Positions 1 through 10,484 of a stretch of 64,000 nt of DNA are shown piece after piece. The notes under the pieces are model-generated. The model did not search any database, was not told where the DNA came from, and was given only the letters and a program-made list of their open reading frames with translations. A program made the position numbers and the translations under genes. The number at the start of each line of letters is the position of its first letter. The first letter of the stretch is position 1. Source of the DNA: Glossina fuscipes (lineage: Eukaryota > Arthropoda > Insecta > Diptera > Glossinidae); assembly GCF_014805625.2 (NCBI RefSeq), contig NW_023998458.1, positions 1,035,480 to 1,099,479 of the forward strand, given 5' to 3'.

Positions 1-11
1 TTCCATGGATT

Positions 12-894
12 TTGAAAGACTGCTCTTTTCACATCTCGCTGTCTATGCACAAGAAAGGAGATACTCAAAATTATGTCTTGAGGAATCTAATAGCTAAAAA
101 AACCCAAGTATTAGAGAGTACTGGTTGCAATCTTTTATGCACAGGCGGCTCAAAATCTTTAAGCCTGCCTCCTGCTTGTGCCGTGGTAGATGCTACAGGT
201 CAGGTTCTTTTCAATCATATATTTCACGAAAATACCTCAACTTTCACAACCGAAGCCAGAGCTATGCTTCGCGCTGCGAACCTTGCCCATAAAAAAAAAA
301 CCCAAAACCGTCATTGTTACCGACAGTTTGTCTGTATTACAAGCTATTCGGAACCCTTCGACTTCGAGATGGAGCACCATCAACAAATTAAGGAATATAA
401 TTACCACACCCGACGGAAAACTTAAAATGCCAAGTCACATCGGTTTATTGGGAAATGAGCAGGCTCCTCTAATTATGGATGGTGTCATGGAAAAGTTGGA
501 TCTTGAAAGATACATTGGAAGAAAAGTTAAAGAGAAAATTGCAGAGGGAAATTTACAATACCATCATCAACACTACTCTTGCATTAACCCTCAATTAACT
601 CCACCTCTATATCCAACAAATGTTCAGAAAACCAATATCCAAACATTTTCGAGAATTCGCCTTGGTCATACAATTGCAACTCACCAATGGATCCTGAAGA
701 AGTCTTCTTCCCCAATCTGCTGTTGTGGACAAACTCTAACTATAAAGCACATTCTCTGCGACTGCCTTAACTTTTCCTTGGCTAGAAATATTGCATTTGG
801 AGCGACTAGCCCTGTGGACACTCTAAAATCAGCTTCAGAATCAAATATCAATTCTATATATTACTTTATTGATACTACTAAGCTCATTATCTAA
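12..894 (+). pseudogene. LINE ORF2 C-terminus: broken RNase H domain plus Cys/His finger
   Basis: Frame 3 (12 to about 290) gives the N-terminal half of RNase H. The reading then moves to frame 1 (about 300-894) at a run of ten A at 291-300, a one-base frameshift. The RNase H Glu is visible in TTEARAML and the second Asp in TDSLSVLQAI. The first Asp of the usual TDGS motif is Gly here (CTGGSKS). The PSHIGLLGNEQ motif follows directly on LKM, so a few residues seem to be deleted, and the Asp expected after GNEQA is missing. Downstream, CCCGQTLTIKHILCDC is the C-x-C-x(7)-H-x(3)-C type finger common at LINE ORF2 ends. With catalytic residues lost and the frame shifted, the copy is dead. Identification as LINE RNase H is strong; the exact clade is less certain. 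Confidence 0.87.
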
Positions 895-990
895 CGTACA
901 TTTATTTAAATTAGAGCCGATAGCCTGTGTTGCTAGTGCTCAATGTCTTTTTTTTTTTAGTCTAAGAATTTATTTCATTAGTCTAAAATT

Positions 991-1010
991 ATAATAATAA
1001 TAATAATAAT
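991..1010 (+). repeat. (TAA)n tail of LINE copy 1
   Basis: Uninterrupted ATAATAATA... run immediately after the shared 3' UTR; it marks the 3' insertion boundary of the element. Confidence 0.85.
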
Positions 1011-1723
1011 AGAAACAAATTTCTAACTGCCAAATCAGTTATCGGTCCTTCACCGTACACGCTGCACATTTTTACAGCTGTCATCTTAGCACTATTGGCT
1101 CGATTAAATGTCCAAAGCATTACATGTCGAATACGCGCTTTTTGATTCTCCATTTCAAAGGTTACGAGAAATAGTTGAATGTAACATATACCAGATAAAG
1201 CAATTGACAGAAGACTAACTGAATCCTCATCTATATAGTGAAAACAAAAACTCGCTTGTTTCGGTGACTTTTAGTAGGTAAATACGAACAATAGACTCTA
1301 CCTAGTTGGATCGGAAATTACTTATGACTCGACTTAATAAATATAATTCCTTCCATATATTTAGAAAAAAAGTTTACCAGATTCTTAAGCACATGGCTGA
1401 CAGGAAGTGATTACCAAAGGTATTGCGGAGCAAGATTAATCTTTTGCCAGAAATATACCTATACTTATGTTGTAACTTCTCTTGCACATGTCACTTGTAT
1501 ATCGATATTAATTATTAAAAAAAAAAAAATTAGTTTCTAATTGTGCATCGCATAGATCTATTTTTTGGCCCCTTTTCCGTAAAAGCAATTGACTTTGTGA
1601 GAAGCTACCTGGTCCCTTTAAACAGCTACTAACAAAAATAAAAAACTCAGTTTCAGTCCCTCTAAATCTTTTACATTAAGGAAGACAAATGAAAAGAATC
1701 CAGCGGGCACAACACACCATTAA
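1011..1723. other. No gene seen
   Basis: AT-rich unique-looking sequence with stops in all frames and one 12-A run near 1,518. I see no exon, RNA or clear repeat. Confidence 0.6.
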
Positions 1724-2013
1724 ATACCCTACACTAATTTACAGATGTTTATATGACGGCAGGATGTTATAAAGGGAATGTTCAAAAAAGTGATCCGATC
1801 TGAAGCATTTTCAATAGCATTCGTCGTTAGGCCGAAATATTCCAAATGCCAAACTATTACCACCTCAATGTTGAATACAAGAAACGTAATCGGAAAGATG
1901 GACAGACAAGGCTAGATCAATTCAAATGTGGGTTTATCTGAAGTCTTCCCGGGTGTTGCATTCATCCGCACGAACTTAATACACTTTTGTGCTACAAGTG
2001 AGGTAGACTACAA
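1724..2013 (+). repeat. Short interspersed repeat (ATACCCTACA family), copy A
   Basis: Starts ATACCCTACACTAATTTACAG, like the reverse complement of copy E. It carries the family's internal GTGATCCGATC and GGACAGACAAG segments, then GGGTGTTGCATTCATCCGCACGAACTTAATACACTTTTGTGCTACAAGTG near the right end, closely matching copy D. No ORF. The ends are inverted in the best-preserved copy (C), which suggests a MITE-like non-autonomous DNA element; that class assignment is inference. Confidence 0.65.
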
Positions 2014-3754
2014 TGATATACACGAAATTCATTTCTTGTTTTGAGATTTACACTTCATTCCGTTATGTTTTAGAAAGTAATAGCACAGATATTATTATGT
2101 TTATTATTCGAAAGCTCTTAATCTTGCCTTTCTGAAAGCTATTCTTCGAATTTTATTCTTAACTTTAAGATATCTACGAAGATCCAGCAGCAGATTATCT
2201 AAAACAAATTATTGCCTTCAAAATGAATTTAACAGCACTGAATGCTTAGACAGTTTTAATGACTGCAAAGAGATCTCGTATTTCTATCAGATTTCGTTTA
2301 ATTTTCTATTAAGATGTTTTCGAAAAAAGGAAAAAAAAATACATATCTTATCTTAATACACGTAAAAAGGGGGTTGCATTCGTGCGCCTTAAATTTAACC
2401 TCGATTCTCGTAGATTAAGGTCAACCAAAGTTAATAGCAACCTATAAAAAAAGCATATTAATGAATTGACTTTAAATCCCAAGCCGTTTAGTGGGCCTTC
2501 TTTTTTTTTTACATTCGACTGCAGTTAAGAAAATCAAAAAAAAAAAAATGCATTTATATTAGAAATGGTTGCGTTGCTTTATGCAGTATACATTTATGAG
2601 AAATTAAATACATTTATATATGCATGTAAGTGTTAATTAAGAACCTTCAAATGAACACTTTTACGACAGTCGACTTAGAACGCCTAACAATACTGTGCGT
2701 TTACTTCTCACTAACATTTGACTTTAAAATAAAATTAATATAAAAAAACAAAATTCTTTTTTTTTATATGGAGAACAAAATTTAATAACGAAAACCTGTC
2801 GATGTTAAATAAAAATATTTATGACGTTTGCTTAGAATTCGCTGTTGTTTTAAATAATTTGAGAGAATTTTTTTTTTTGTTTCTTATTAACTTTTGTTTG
2901 TTGTATTCCATGTATTTTAAAATTTAATTTATTACCTCATTCTAGTATGTGGCACGACATGTCAGCTATGATCTCATCGGAAATGGCAAATTAAATCAAC
3001 ACAAATAGCAATGAAACATGACATTCGGTTATATAAAGAAAAGAAAAAAAAAAACAAAAGTGAAAGAAAAATTTTCAGAAAACTATTATTAGTTGTTCTA
3101 TAAAAAACTAACACCAGCAATTAAGACAAATTGTATTCACCTTGATATAAATAATAAATTTTTATAAAAATCAGATAAATTCTTAAGCATTATATCACAT
3201 ATATAATGGATATCTGCTATGTATGAAAATTCATATGTCTTTTAGTTTAATTAGAGAACAATTTATGCTTAAGGAGATTTGATGAACTTGCAGCTTGCAG
3301 CAGCTTTTTGATTAAACTTCAATGGTCGACTATGATGTTGATCGCTTTTTACCACTTTCAATTCGAATTTTCAATTATTCTTCCTAACTACTTTATTCGC
3401 ATGACTGCGAGCCTACGAAAAACCTTGAACTGTTTTATTTCTAATAATCTTCCAGTTCATTTGTTTTAACTGTGGTATAATTTTTGCTTCAAATTTTTGT
3501 CTATTACACGATGGCTGAATAGCTACATAAGCAAAGAAGAATTAAAGAAGATAGTAGGTCTTGTAAGTATTTTACGTAGACGCGCAAATATTAGAAAAGC
3601 AGCAAAGATCTCTAAAGCAAAATTTTTTTCAGAGAATATTCCACGGTTAACACGGTTAGTTATCTGTCGCGGCCTCAATAAGACGGACAGACTGATTTTG
3701 CAAGACATATTATAAGGCGGATAGAGCAGCTTAAATCGATTCAGCAAGTGATTC
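2014..3754. other. No gene seen
   Basis: AT-rich with several A and T runs of 8-13. A 72-codon plus-strand ORF at 3,497-3,715 overlaps a minus-strand ORF of similar length, shows no recognisable domain, and is not annotated. Confidence 0.55.
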
Positions 3755-3832
3755 CGAATCCAATCACTGCAATAAGACGTGGATTTATCTCAAGCCCTTG
3801 CGGATGCTGCACGCATTCACACAAATTTAAAA
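3755..3832 (+). repeat. Short interspersed repeat, copy B (right-end fragment)
   Basis: GTGGATTTATCTCAAGCCCTTGCGGATGCTGCACGCATTCACACAAATTTAA matches the right-hand ends of copies A, C and D. The left part and the terminal GTAGGGTAT are missing or too diverged to see. Confidence 0.5.
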
Positions 3833-6128
3833 GGTTACATTAACCTAAGTATAATCGAAAATGTTACCAATTCTCCAGGACGAGGAAAATTGTCTGACAA
3901 TTCAGAGGTGAAAGAAAGGACATTGTTCGTGGAAGTTGTCGTGCTATACAAAGATTTTTTCATCTCTTCTATTACCCAAAGACGATCACACTTCAACTTC
4001 TCAAAGAAGTCTTCTAATTTTTGCGGCTATGTGCTAATGAGACGACAACACACTCTGTAGACTTGGCTTGAATATGTTCCACAAATTCGTTTTAAAACTC
4101 TATGATATTGTCATTTGGTTAATATTTTTATTAGCTGGTGCATAGGTTCGGTAAAAACTATCTCCTATTAACATGAGTTAAATCTCCTTATTTGGGAACT
4201 TACAAAAGGGTTGAGCTGCTTCTTTGGTTTATGATTTCAATCGGTTTAAGAATAGACAAATGAAAATTTTATTTGTTTTATTTTATGGGCCGTGTTGATT
4301 ATCTTGCCGCTGAACAATTGGGTTCCGTTTATTTTGCATTTCATTATCCTAATTGACAAGTCCAAGTCTCATTTTCAGGAACATTATTCCTTTTAAAACG
4401 ATCGAAATTTTTGAATATTTTGTCAATAGTTTTCTCATACCTAATTTGAATCAAGCATTGCCCCTGTCGATACGGCTGCAAACGCAGCTAAATCAGCCAG
4501 AGTCAAACCATGGTTTTTGAAAACCAAATAATCAATAATATCCCGACTAGTTGCAGCTAAAGAGTGCAACTGACTTTGAGTGATCACTTAAAGGGTATTT
4601 AAATGGAGTAAAGCTTGTTTATCCATTGCGCTCTACATTCATATATTAACTATAATCATATCTAAATAAATATTCAAGCAAAGCAAAATTTCTGCCGTTT
4701 TTCCTTTTTCGCGAAGGAGAGGCGAAGCAAGTTTGCTTTAATAAGCTGTCTAAGGCTTCTAGATTGATTAGTCGACTTTAAACTCATGGCGTGTATGAAC
4801 GTGAAGGACGCAAGTTCTTGATAACGTTATGTTGTTTAGGCTGTTACCAAGCACCCCTGTATATCAGGTTACGAACTTTTCGACCAATGACTTAATTCTT
4901 TACTTTTTTTTTTTTACGTTTTTTTGGGTTTTGCGATTCATAAGATCTAGACCAACTCTCGATTCTCCTGACCTAAAGAATACGAATAGCAAACCAGCGG
5001 ACGGACGGATGGACTGAAAAACGAATTTTAGGAAATCGACATATTATGCTTCTTTCGAATGTATATTATAGTCTCTTCGAAGCGTATACTTAGCATTGCA
5101 AACGTTTGCTTTAAGCCAACTAACGTACCCCTTTCTATCGCTAACATCTATAAAATGTTAATATCTGGGAAAACAAAAAAAAAAGAAAAAAAACTGAAAA
5201 AAAAAAAAATCAAATTCCTTACCTCCTAGTCAAGTATATGGAGAACATATGTGGGATTTCCATTTATTTTAGATACAATATATAACTGCATGTGGAAACA
5301 ACAAGTTGAATGGCCTTTAACAACAGCAATAACAAAAACAACAATCGCAAACAACAAAACATAAATAAAATTTATCTTATTACACATTTTCGTAACGATC
5401 GGCCGACCGACCGACAATAGCAACCAGCTTTAAAGTGTTTTTGGTTTACTCAAGTAATTCTTATAGCCCCATACGACCATAGGCGGACAAGTTGCAATAA
5501 ATAGCAACAAATTTTTATAACTTGACAACATTCACACCAGTTACACATTCAGGTGCTTTAAATATTTTATTTAAATACATTGGAATTTCTGTATATGTTT
5601 TTAAAAATATGTAAAAAAAAAAAGATTTTTTTCTACTTTTAATTATCTGTGTTTCTGTAACATTGTCTAGTCATGAATCTTTTTACACAAGTACGACGAT
5701 GTGTAAAATTATTCCAGAATAATCAAAACCTATATATCATCAGCCTACTTAGATTCTGAAGTAGTAAATGATTTGATTTCTTTTTTTTATATATATTATT
5801 TTTTTTTTTTTTTTGTATATTAATAATAAAAATAAATTCTTAAATCATTTCGATTGCAAACCGCGTTTTTTTTTTTCTTACTTTTTATTATTGCACTTAC
5901 TCTTATTACTTGTTACTTGCTCACTGGCAAAAACGTTGTCTTGACTAGTATCCAGTGTTGTTGTACGTCATGTTTTAGTGTTAAATGTAGGCTTCAAACT
6001 GAACTTCTCTGCTGGCTATTTTTAAATCTCATTTTAAAGTCATTTCTTTCTCTACTGGAGTTTGACAATTATTACGTGGGTTATTATAAAATATACTTCT
6101 TGAGGAGCAAAAAATAAAAATTTAAAAA
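3833..6128. other. No gene seen
   Basis: AT-rich intergenic or intronic sequence. It holds a (GGAC)-rich patch near 4,997-5,010 reminiscent of the interspersed repeat's internal core, a (CCGA)3 patch near 5,401-5,415, and poly-T runs around 5,790-5,875. ORFs here are short and unrecognisable. Confidence 0.5.
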
Positions 6129-6941
6129 TTAAATTAGCAATGCATCCATCTCTCTCTTATTGATCCGCATGAGATTTTCCCTCAATTTAGCCATGCACGC
6201 TAAGTTTCTGTCTGTCTGTCTTCGTCTTTTTTTTTTGAACACGCTCTAAAGCATAGCAGAAAAATAAGCCGAGTAGTACTTTGCTCACATGCACCTGATT
6301 AGATTTTTCATATCAGTTTTAAAAGGAGTGGCGTGATAAGCCCGCATTAGTCGAATAATGGGATGGTGTCATCTCTTACCAAGTCGGAGTCTCTATGTAT
6401 TCTTGTGTTAGCACAGGATTCAGTGTGTTTCGACCTATTTGGGCCTGAAAACGCACCCTATTACAAACGGAGCGAATCTAGATATAGTTTCGGGTCTTCA
6501 AAAAAAGTCGGTATGAAATGGTGACATGCTCCTCTCAACCACAGCTTTTTATTTCACTTACCATTTTTGACAGGATTATTTAGCAAGTTCTTGTTAGGAT
6601 CAATTTTCATGGCCCATAACCAACCTCCAACTTTTGCTTTGCAATTGCAATCGAACTCAGCAGCCATGATTCCGATTGCTAAGGAATACATGAAACATTT
6701 TAAAATTTAAATGTGTTATTAAAAATACAATTAATTGGCCAATGAAATATGATAAATAAAAATATTTAAATAAAATTTAAAAAACTCGTCGCTTTTTTAC
6801 AAGCGACGCAACAGTCTGGCAGCAGGTTCTGATCGTTTTAGCACTCGGACATTGCTGGACGGCGTTTTGAAAGATCGAGTTACTATTACCATATTCTATA
6901 GAGTCTATGAATACAATCTTCGAGGGTTGATTTGCCAGCGT
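6129..6941 (-). CDS. Possible four-exon gene fragment, protein not recognised
   Basis: Four minus-strand segments chain with correct phases. Exon a (6,941-6,890, 17 codons +1) ends at GTAATA. Exon b (6,678-6,562) lies between TTCCTTAG and GTAAGTG and is 2 nt + 38 codons + 1 nt. Exon c (6,444-6,380) lies between TTTTCAG and GTAAGAG and is 2 nt + 21 codons. Exon d (6,245-6,129) follows TTTTTCTGCTATGCTTTAG and is 38 codons with a TAA stop. Introns would be 211, 117 and 134 bp. Exon b contains FDCNCKAKVGGWLWAMK; exon d starts with a basic stretch (KKKRRR). I recognise no domain. No start codon exon was found, so the 5' end is missing, and the exon a acceptor is weak. Open AT-rich exons can arise by chance, so confidence is modest; exon b is the best supported. 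Confidence 0.3.
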
Positions 6942-8329
6942 CTTTTCAGGGAACCATGTTAGTAATTAAAGACGTCAACTCCTTCAACCCTTCTTTCATT
7001 ATTCAAATCTTAACTTAGAATAACGATAAAGATATTTTTTTAAACTGACAAACATAACTTCACGATTTCACTAGCCTTGTTTGTCTGTCCGCCTGTCTGT
7101 TCATCCATTCGTTTACTTTTTGTTGGAATCTAGGAAACTTCAAGTCTATAAAAAGTATTGAAACTCTTCAATATAAAATCTCTAGGCTTTACTTAAAGAT
7201 CTGGTAACGTGATAGCTTAGTTCAGAAAGCTTTTTAAGCCTACTACCTACCTCATGGCTTAGCATTATAAGCTTAAATTGTGGTGGTTCGGTGAGTTTCA
7301 AGCCACCATCGCTTTAATTCATATGCGGAGCGACTTTTCCAAAACTCAAACACAACAAATATTTCTATACGTTTTTGTTTTTCGCCAGACATTCTCTCCA
7401 AATGGTTGCGTGTGCTTAACACATCTCCAGGCAAATCATCATTTACTTAAGACCTCTCACTGAATATTATTATTGTTATTATTATTGCTATTATTGTTTT
7501 TCATATGGGATCCATACAAAGTTATTCGACGCCATTTAAGATAGACCAGAGCAATGCAAAAGTAAATCGCATGTAATTTTATTTAATTATAATTATTTAA
7601 ATTTTTATCGACATTTGTGTTATGTTGTGTTTATAAGCTTGAAAGGCCATTATTAAATACCGGAAATTAACCAAGTGTTAGTGATTTGTTATTACTTTTG
7701 CCACTAATGTGTATGCAAACAACTTATCTTTAGCGGCAGCTAAGCCATATGCATACATTTCCTTAAAAAAAAAAAAAAACACAAAAACAAAAAAATTAAT
7801 TTACAATATTCTTCAGATAATAAATTAAAGATTTTTCAGATAAATAACAAATTAAAAAAAAACAAAATAATAATAGTTCGTGAAAAGAAGAAGAAACGTT
7901 GTCTTTGTGAGGCATAAAATGTACCTCGTTAGCTATATAAAATAAAACTTATACTTATATACATATGTATGTGTTTCGTTTGTCTTTGCATGTAATTTAC
8001 TACCGTTTGATTGATTGCTTTGATTAAGAATGCAATGTAGCTCTTGCTGTTGCTGTTGTTAATATTGTCGTTGTTTTTTTTAAGATCTGTCATAGATAAT
8101 CTCATGGAGAAACGGAGACATAACGAAAACCTGTGAAGAGTACAATCGTTACAGTTGTTTCTACTCAGTAAAGAATGTTTTGATGGAAATCTTGTTTTCA
8201 AATCTATACAAAAGTTGCGATGTCATACACACGCATATGGTTACTTGATAAACATTTGCGTATCTTACTTAAAAAGCGAATAAATATACGCTAGATGCAT
8301 ATATATATCAATTTTCGAAGAGAATAAGT
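6942..8329. other. No gene seen
   Basis: AT-rich, with CTGTCCGCCTGTCTGTTCATCC near 7,085-7,110 that resembles the internal core of the interspersed repeat on the minus strand, a TTA-rich patch near 7,467-7,497, and poly-A near 7,767-7,795. No convincing coding region. Confidence 0.5.
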
Positions 8330-9230
8330 CTTTGCCTGAAAACAACAAAGTTAATTGGTCCAGAATAGCTATTTTATCCGTCAGGTTGGGATCATACAAA
8401 TATATTTGTCGATAGAGAGTCTTGTTTAGGTTTAATTTTCCAAGAATAGTAGCTACGGTGATTGGTCTGGAACATATGTATATATATTCATATATAAATT
8501 AGGATTACATTAAACCATTCTCCCTTGCAATGCGAGGGCTTTCAATGAAAGTAAGTAATATTTTTCGATGACATTTGGTTCAGAATGATTATCTGTTACA
8601 TATGTATTTACCTTGGCAAGTTTTGATCTATTTGATCTATTGATCTATTTTTCAAAACCCTTCCTGTAGAAGGGCTCTCATAAAAAAAATAAGCCTTTAT
8701 ATAACAACAAAGCCCAAATTTCTAAGTGCTTTACCACGGCAACTCGTCCAGAATAGTGATTGGAAGCAAAAATTTACTCCGCCAAGTCGGGATCACAATG
8801 AGTCATTTTTCGAAAACCTGCCTACATAAGAGCTTTCAACGCAAGTAGGCCTTAACGAGCGGACTAACCCCAATTTTTAAAAAAATTTCGATAACGAAAT
8901 AATTATCAGATACATAAATTTACTCTACCAAGCTCGGGTTACATAGATCTGACACTTCGAAACACTTCATATAAAAGCACTCTCAGGAAAGGTAAGCCTT
9001 TATAAGGCCAACAAGTTCATTTGTTTGGGTGCTAGCTCGCTAACTTTTGATCCACTTTTCGAAGCTCCTCCTGTACAAGGAACAAGTAAACCTTTACAAA
9101 GCAACAAGTCAAACAAAGTCAATTGGTTCAAGTAGTGATTTGATTTCTTAAGTTACTGAACCTTTTGCTTTGCACGGACTCCCATGAAAAGTACGTTTTC
9201 TTAAGACAATAAAGCAACGAATTATAGACT
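8330..9230. repeat. Degenerate tandem array, period about 140-200 bp
   Basis: A block resembling GGGCTCTCAaGGAAAGTAAGCC recurs at about 8,535, 8,671, 8,831, 8,976 and (weaker) 9,176. Between these blocks the order of other motifs is kept: a CCAGAATAGTGATT-like segment, CCAAGTCGGGATCACA (8,380s, 8,790s, 8,925s), TTTTCGAA with CCTCCTGTACA, and AAGCCTTTATAA followed by CAACAAAG. At least five units are visible, each diverged by substitutions and small indels. It resembles an old satellite or a duplicated intronic unit. No ORF runs through it. Confidence 0.6.
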
Positions 9231-10152
9231 TTGATACTTTATGATGGAAACAGGAATGTATCATATGTTAATTTTCCAAAATTTTCACGCAAATCTTTAT
9301 GCCCAGCTTATTGCAACCAAGCGATTTTCCATTTGTTTCCCTTCAGCAAGCGATGAATTAAGTTTTGTTCCCATGGTAGATGGCTTCAGTACAGAAATCG
9401 GCACAGAAAACAGTAAGCAATTGGATCGTGCTTTCTTAATAGAATAGAATAGATGATGTGGTGTGGCAAGGTGCAATAACTTCCCCAACAACTTCCCCGA
9501 TATTAAAGAAAGTTTCACTACCATACATGGATGGCATGTTGATATATAGGAATTTTGTTTGCGTTTGTCTGTCCGGAGGATGGCTGAAGAATAATCCGAA
9601 CTAAGATCTCCGGGGTCAATTATTGCCAAATTTCCCGGATAACGATGCGTTATCAAACGCTTCTTATCTGCGTCTTATTTGGTTTAGCGGAAAAGTGTGT
9701 AATCAGCTGCTGCTCTGCTTGGCGAAGCCGAAAATCTCAAGCCGAAGAATTTAAGATCGAAGAAGCAACGCGATGAAAATAGACCAACAGACCAAGTGTT
9801 GCATTACCTCAATGTACTGGTCACACTTGAGAATACAAAAGTAATTTCTCTTTTTAAACAAAGTAGACAAACCTCTTTTCTTCATTCAACTTTGAAATTT
9901 TTTATTAGAAAATCAAAAACATTTTAAATTATTGTCAGCTTCTTAAAACAATTCTTTTCAGTTTCTCCCTGAAAGTATTTTTTTTTTGTTTTATTAAGAC
10001 GAAGCCTTAAAAAAATTAATATAGCTTTTTGTTAATTACATGTATATGTATGTAAAATAAAAAAAGAAAAAAAGAGAAATTTGTAAAACACAATTTTTCT
10101 GTTACGAGTTTCGAATTCCTTTCCGAGTTATTGTGCATAATTTTGATGAAAA
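9231..10152. other. No gene seen; upstream region of the COX6C-like gene
   Basis: Contains short opposing ORFs at 9,241-9,656 without recognisable content. The last 200 bp before the COX6C-like start codon are AT-rich; I see no certain promoter element. Confidence 0.4.
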
Positions 10153-10479
10153 ATGCACGATAAATGGAATTCGCCTAAGTTTCCTATGCGCGATAAACAT
10201 TCCATGAAATCATTGAAAACTTGCTTTGTTGCCATAATGGTAGCTTTGTCGGCCAGTGCGTCTCTCTATCTTTTCCGCAGTTTACCGCATAAAGCGGCCT
10301 ATAGAGACTTTTATGCGTAAGTAATTTAAAAAAAAAATTCTTTAATCTTGAACATATTGATTTTTTAATTTTTTCCCCTAAGGGATTACGATCCGCCGGC
10401 TTCGTTTAAACGTATGCTGGAAGGTGTTTACATACAATCTTCGTCTTTGCACAATAAGTTCAATGAAAAGAACAAGTGA
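10153..10479 (+). CDS. COX6C: Cytochrome c oxidase subunit 6C-like protein
   Basis: Predicted 86-residue nuclear-encoded subunit of respiratory complex IV in the mitochondrial inner membrane. Two exons: 10,153-10,316 and 10,383-10,479, split within an Ala codon (GC|G) by a 66-bp intron with GTAAGT donor and TTTTTCCCCTAAG acceptor. The N-terminus is short and basic; residues about 23-41 form one hydrophobic helix (CFVAIMVALSASASLYLF), as COX6C has a single membrane span. It is followed by the family's conserved motif across the splice: AYRDFYADYDPPASFKRM. The C-terminal tail (GVYIQSSSLHNKFNEKNK) is longer and more polar than I expect for the standard subunit. AATAAA at 10,479-10,484 overlaps the stop codon. 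The start was chosen as the first ATG in the open frame; internal Met12 and Met18 are alternatives. The divergence suggests a paralogue, perhaps tissue-restricted (inference). It is too short per exon to be obvious as an ORF. Confidence 0.85.
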
Positions 10480-10484
10480 ATAAA
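10479..10484 (+). terminator. Polyadenylation signal of the COX6C-like gene
   Basis: Canonical AATAAA sharing its first base with the TGA stop codon. A cleavage site would be expected within the next 10-30 bases, in or near the A-run at 10,494-10,503. Confidence 0.55.

Larger units (their letters stand above)
1..1010 (+). mobile_element. I-like non-LTR retrotransposon, 3' fragment (copy 1)
   Basis: The fragment runs from the window edge to a (TAA)n tail at 991-1010. It encodes the RNase H domain and a C-terminal Cys/His finger of a LINE ORF2 (see the pseudogene entry), followed by about 95 bp of 3' UTR before the tail. A second copy on the other strand at 19,115-19,533 shares the ORF end, the 3' UTR and the TAA tail, so the 3' boundary is secure. 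TAA-repeat tails with a C-terminal RNase H are known for the I clade of LINEs; assignment to that clade is inference. The 5' part lies outside the window. Confidence 0.88.

Noticed and set aside
3497..3747. Overlapping 72- and 74-codon ORFs on both strands
   Set aside because: Mirror-image open frames without motif; they end at a fragment of the interspersed repeat.
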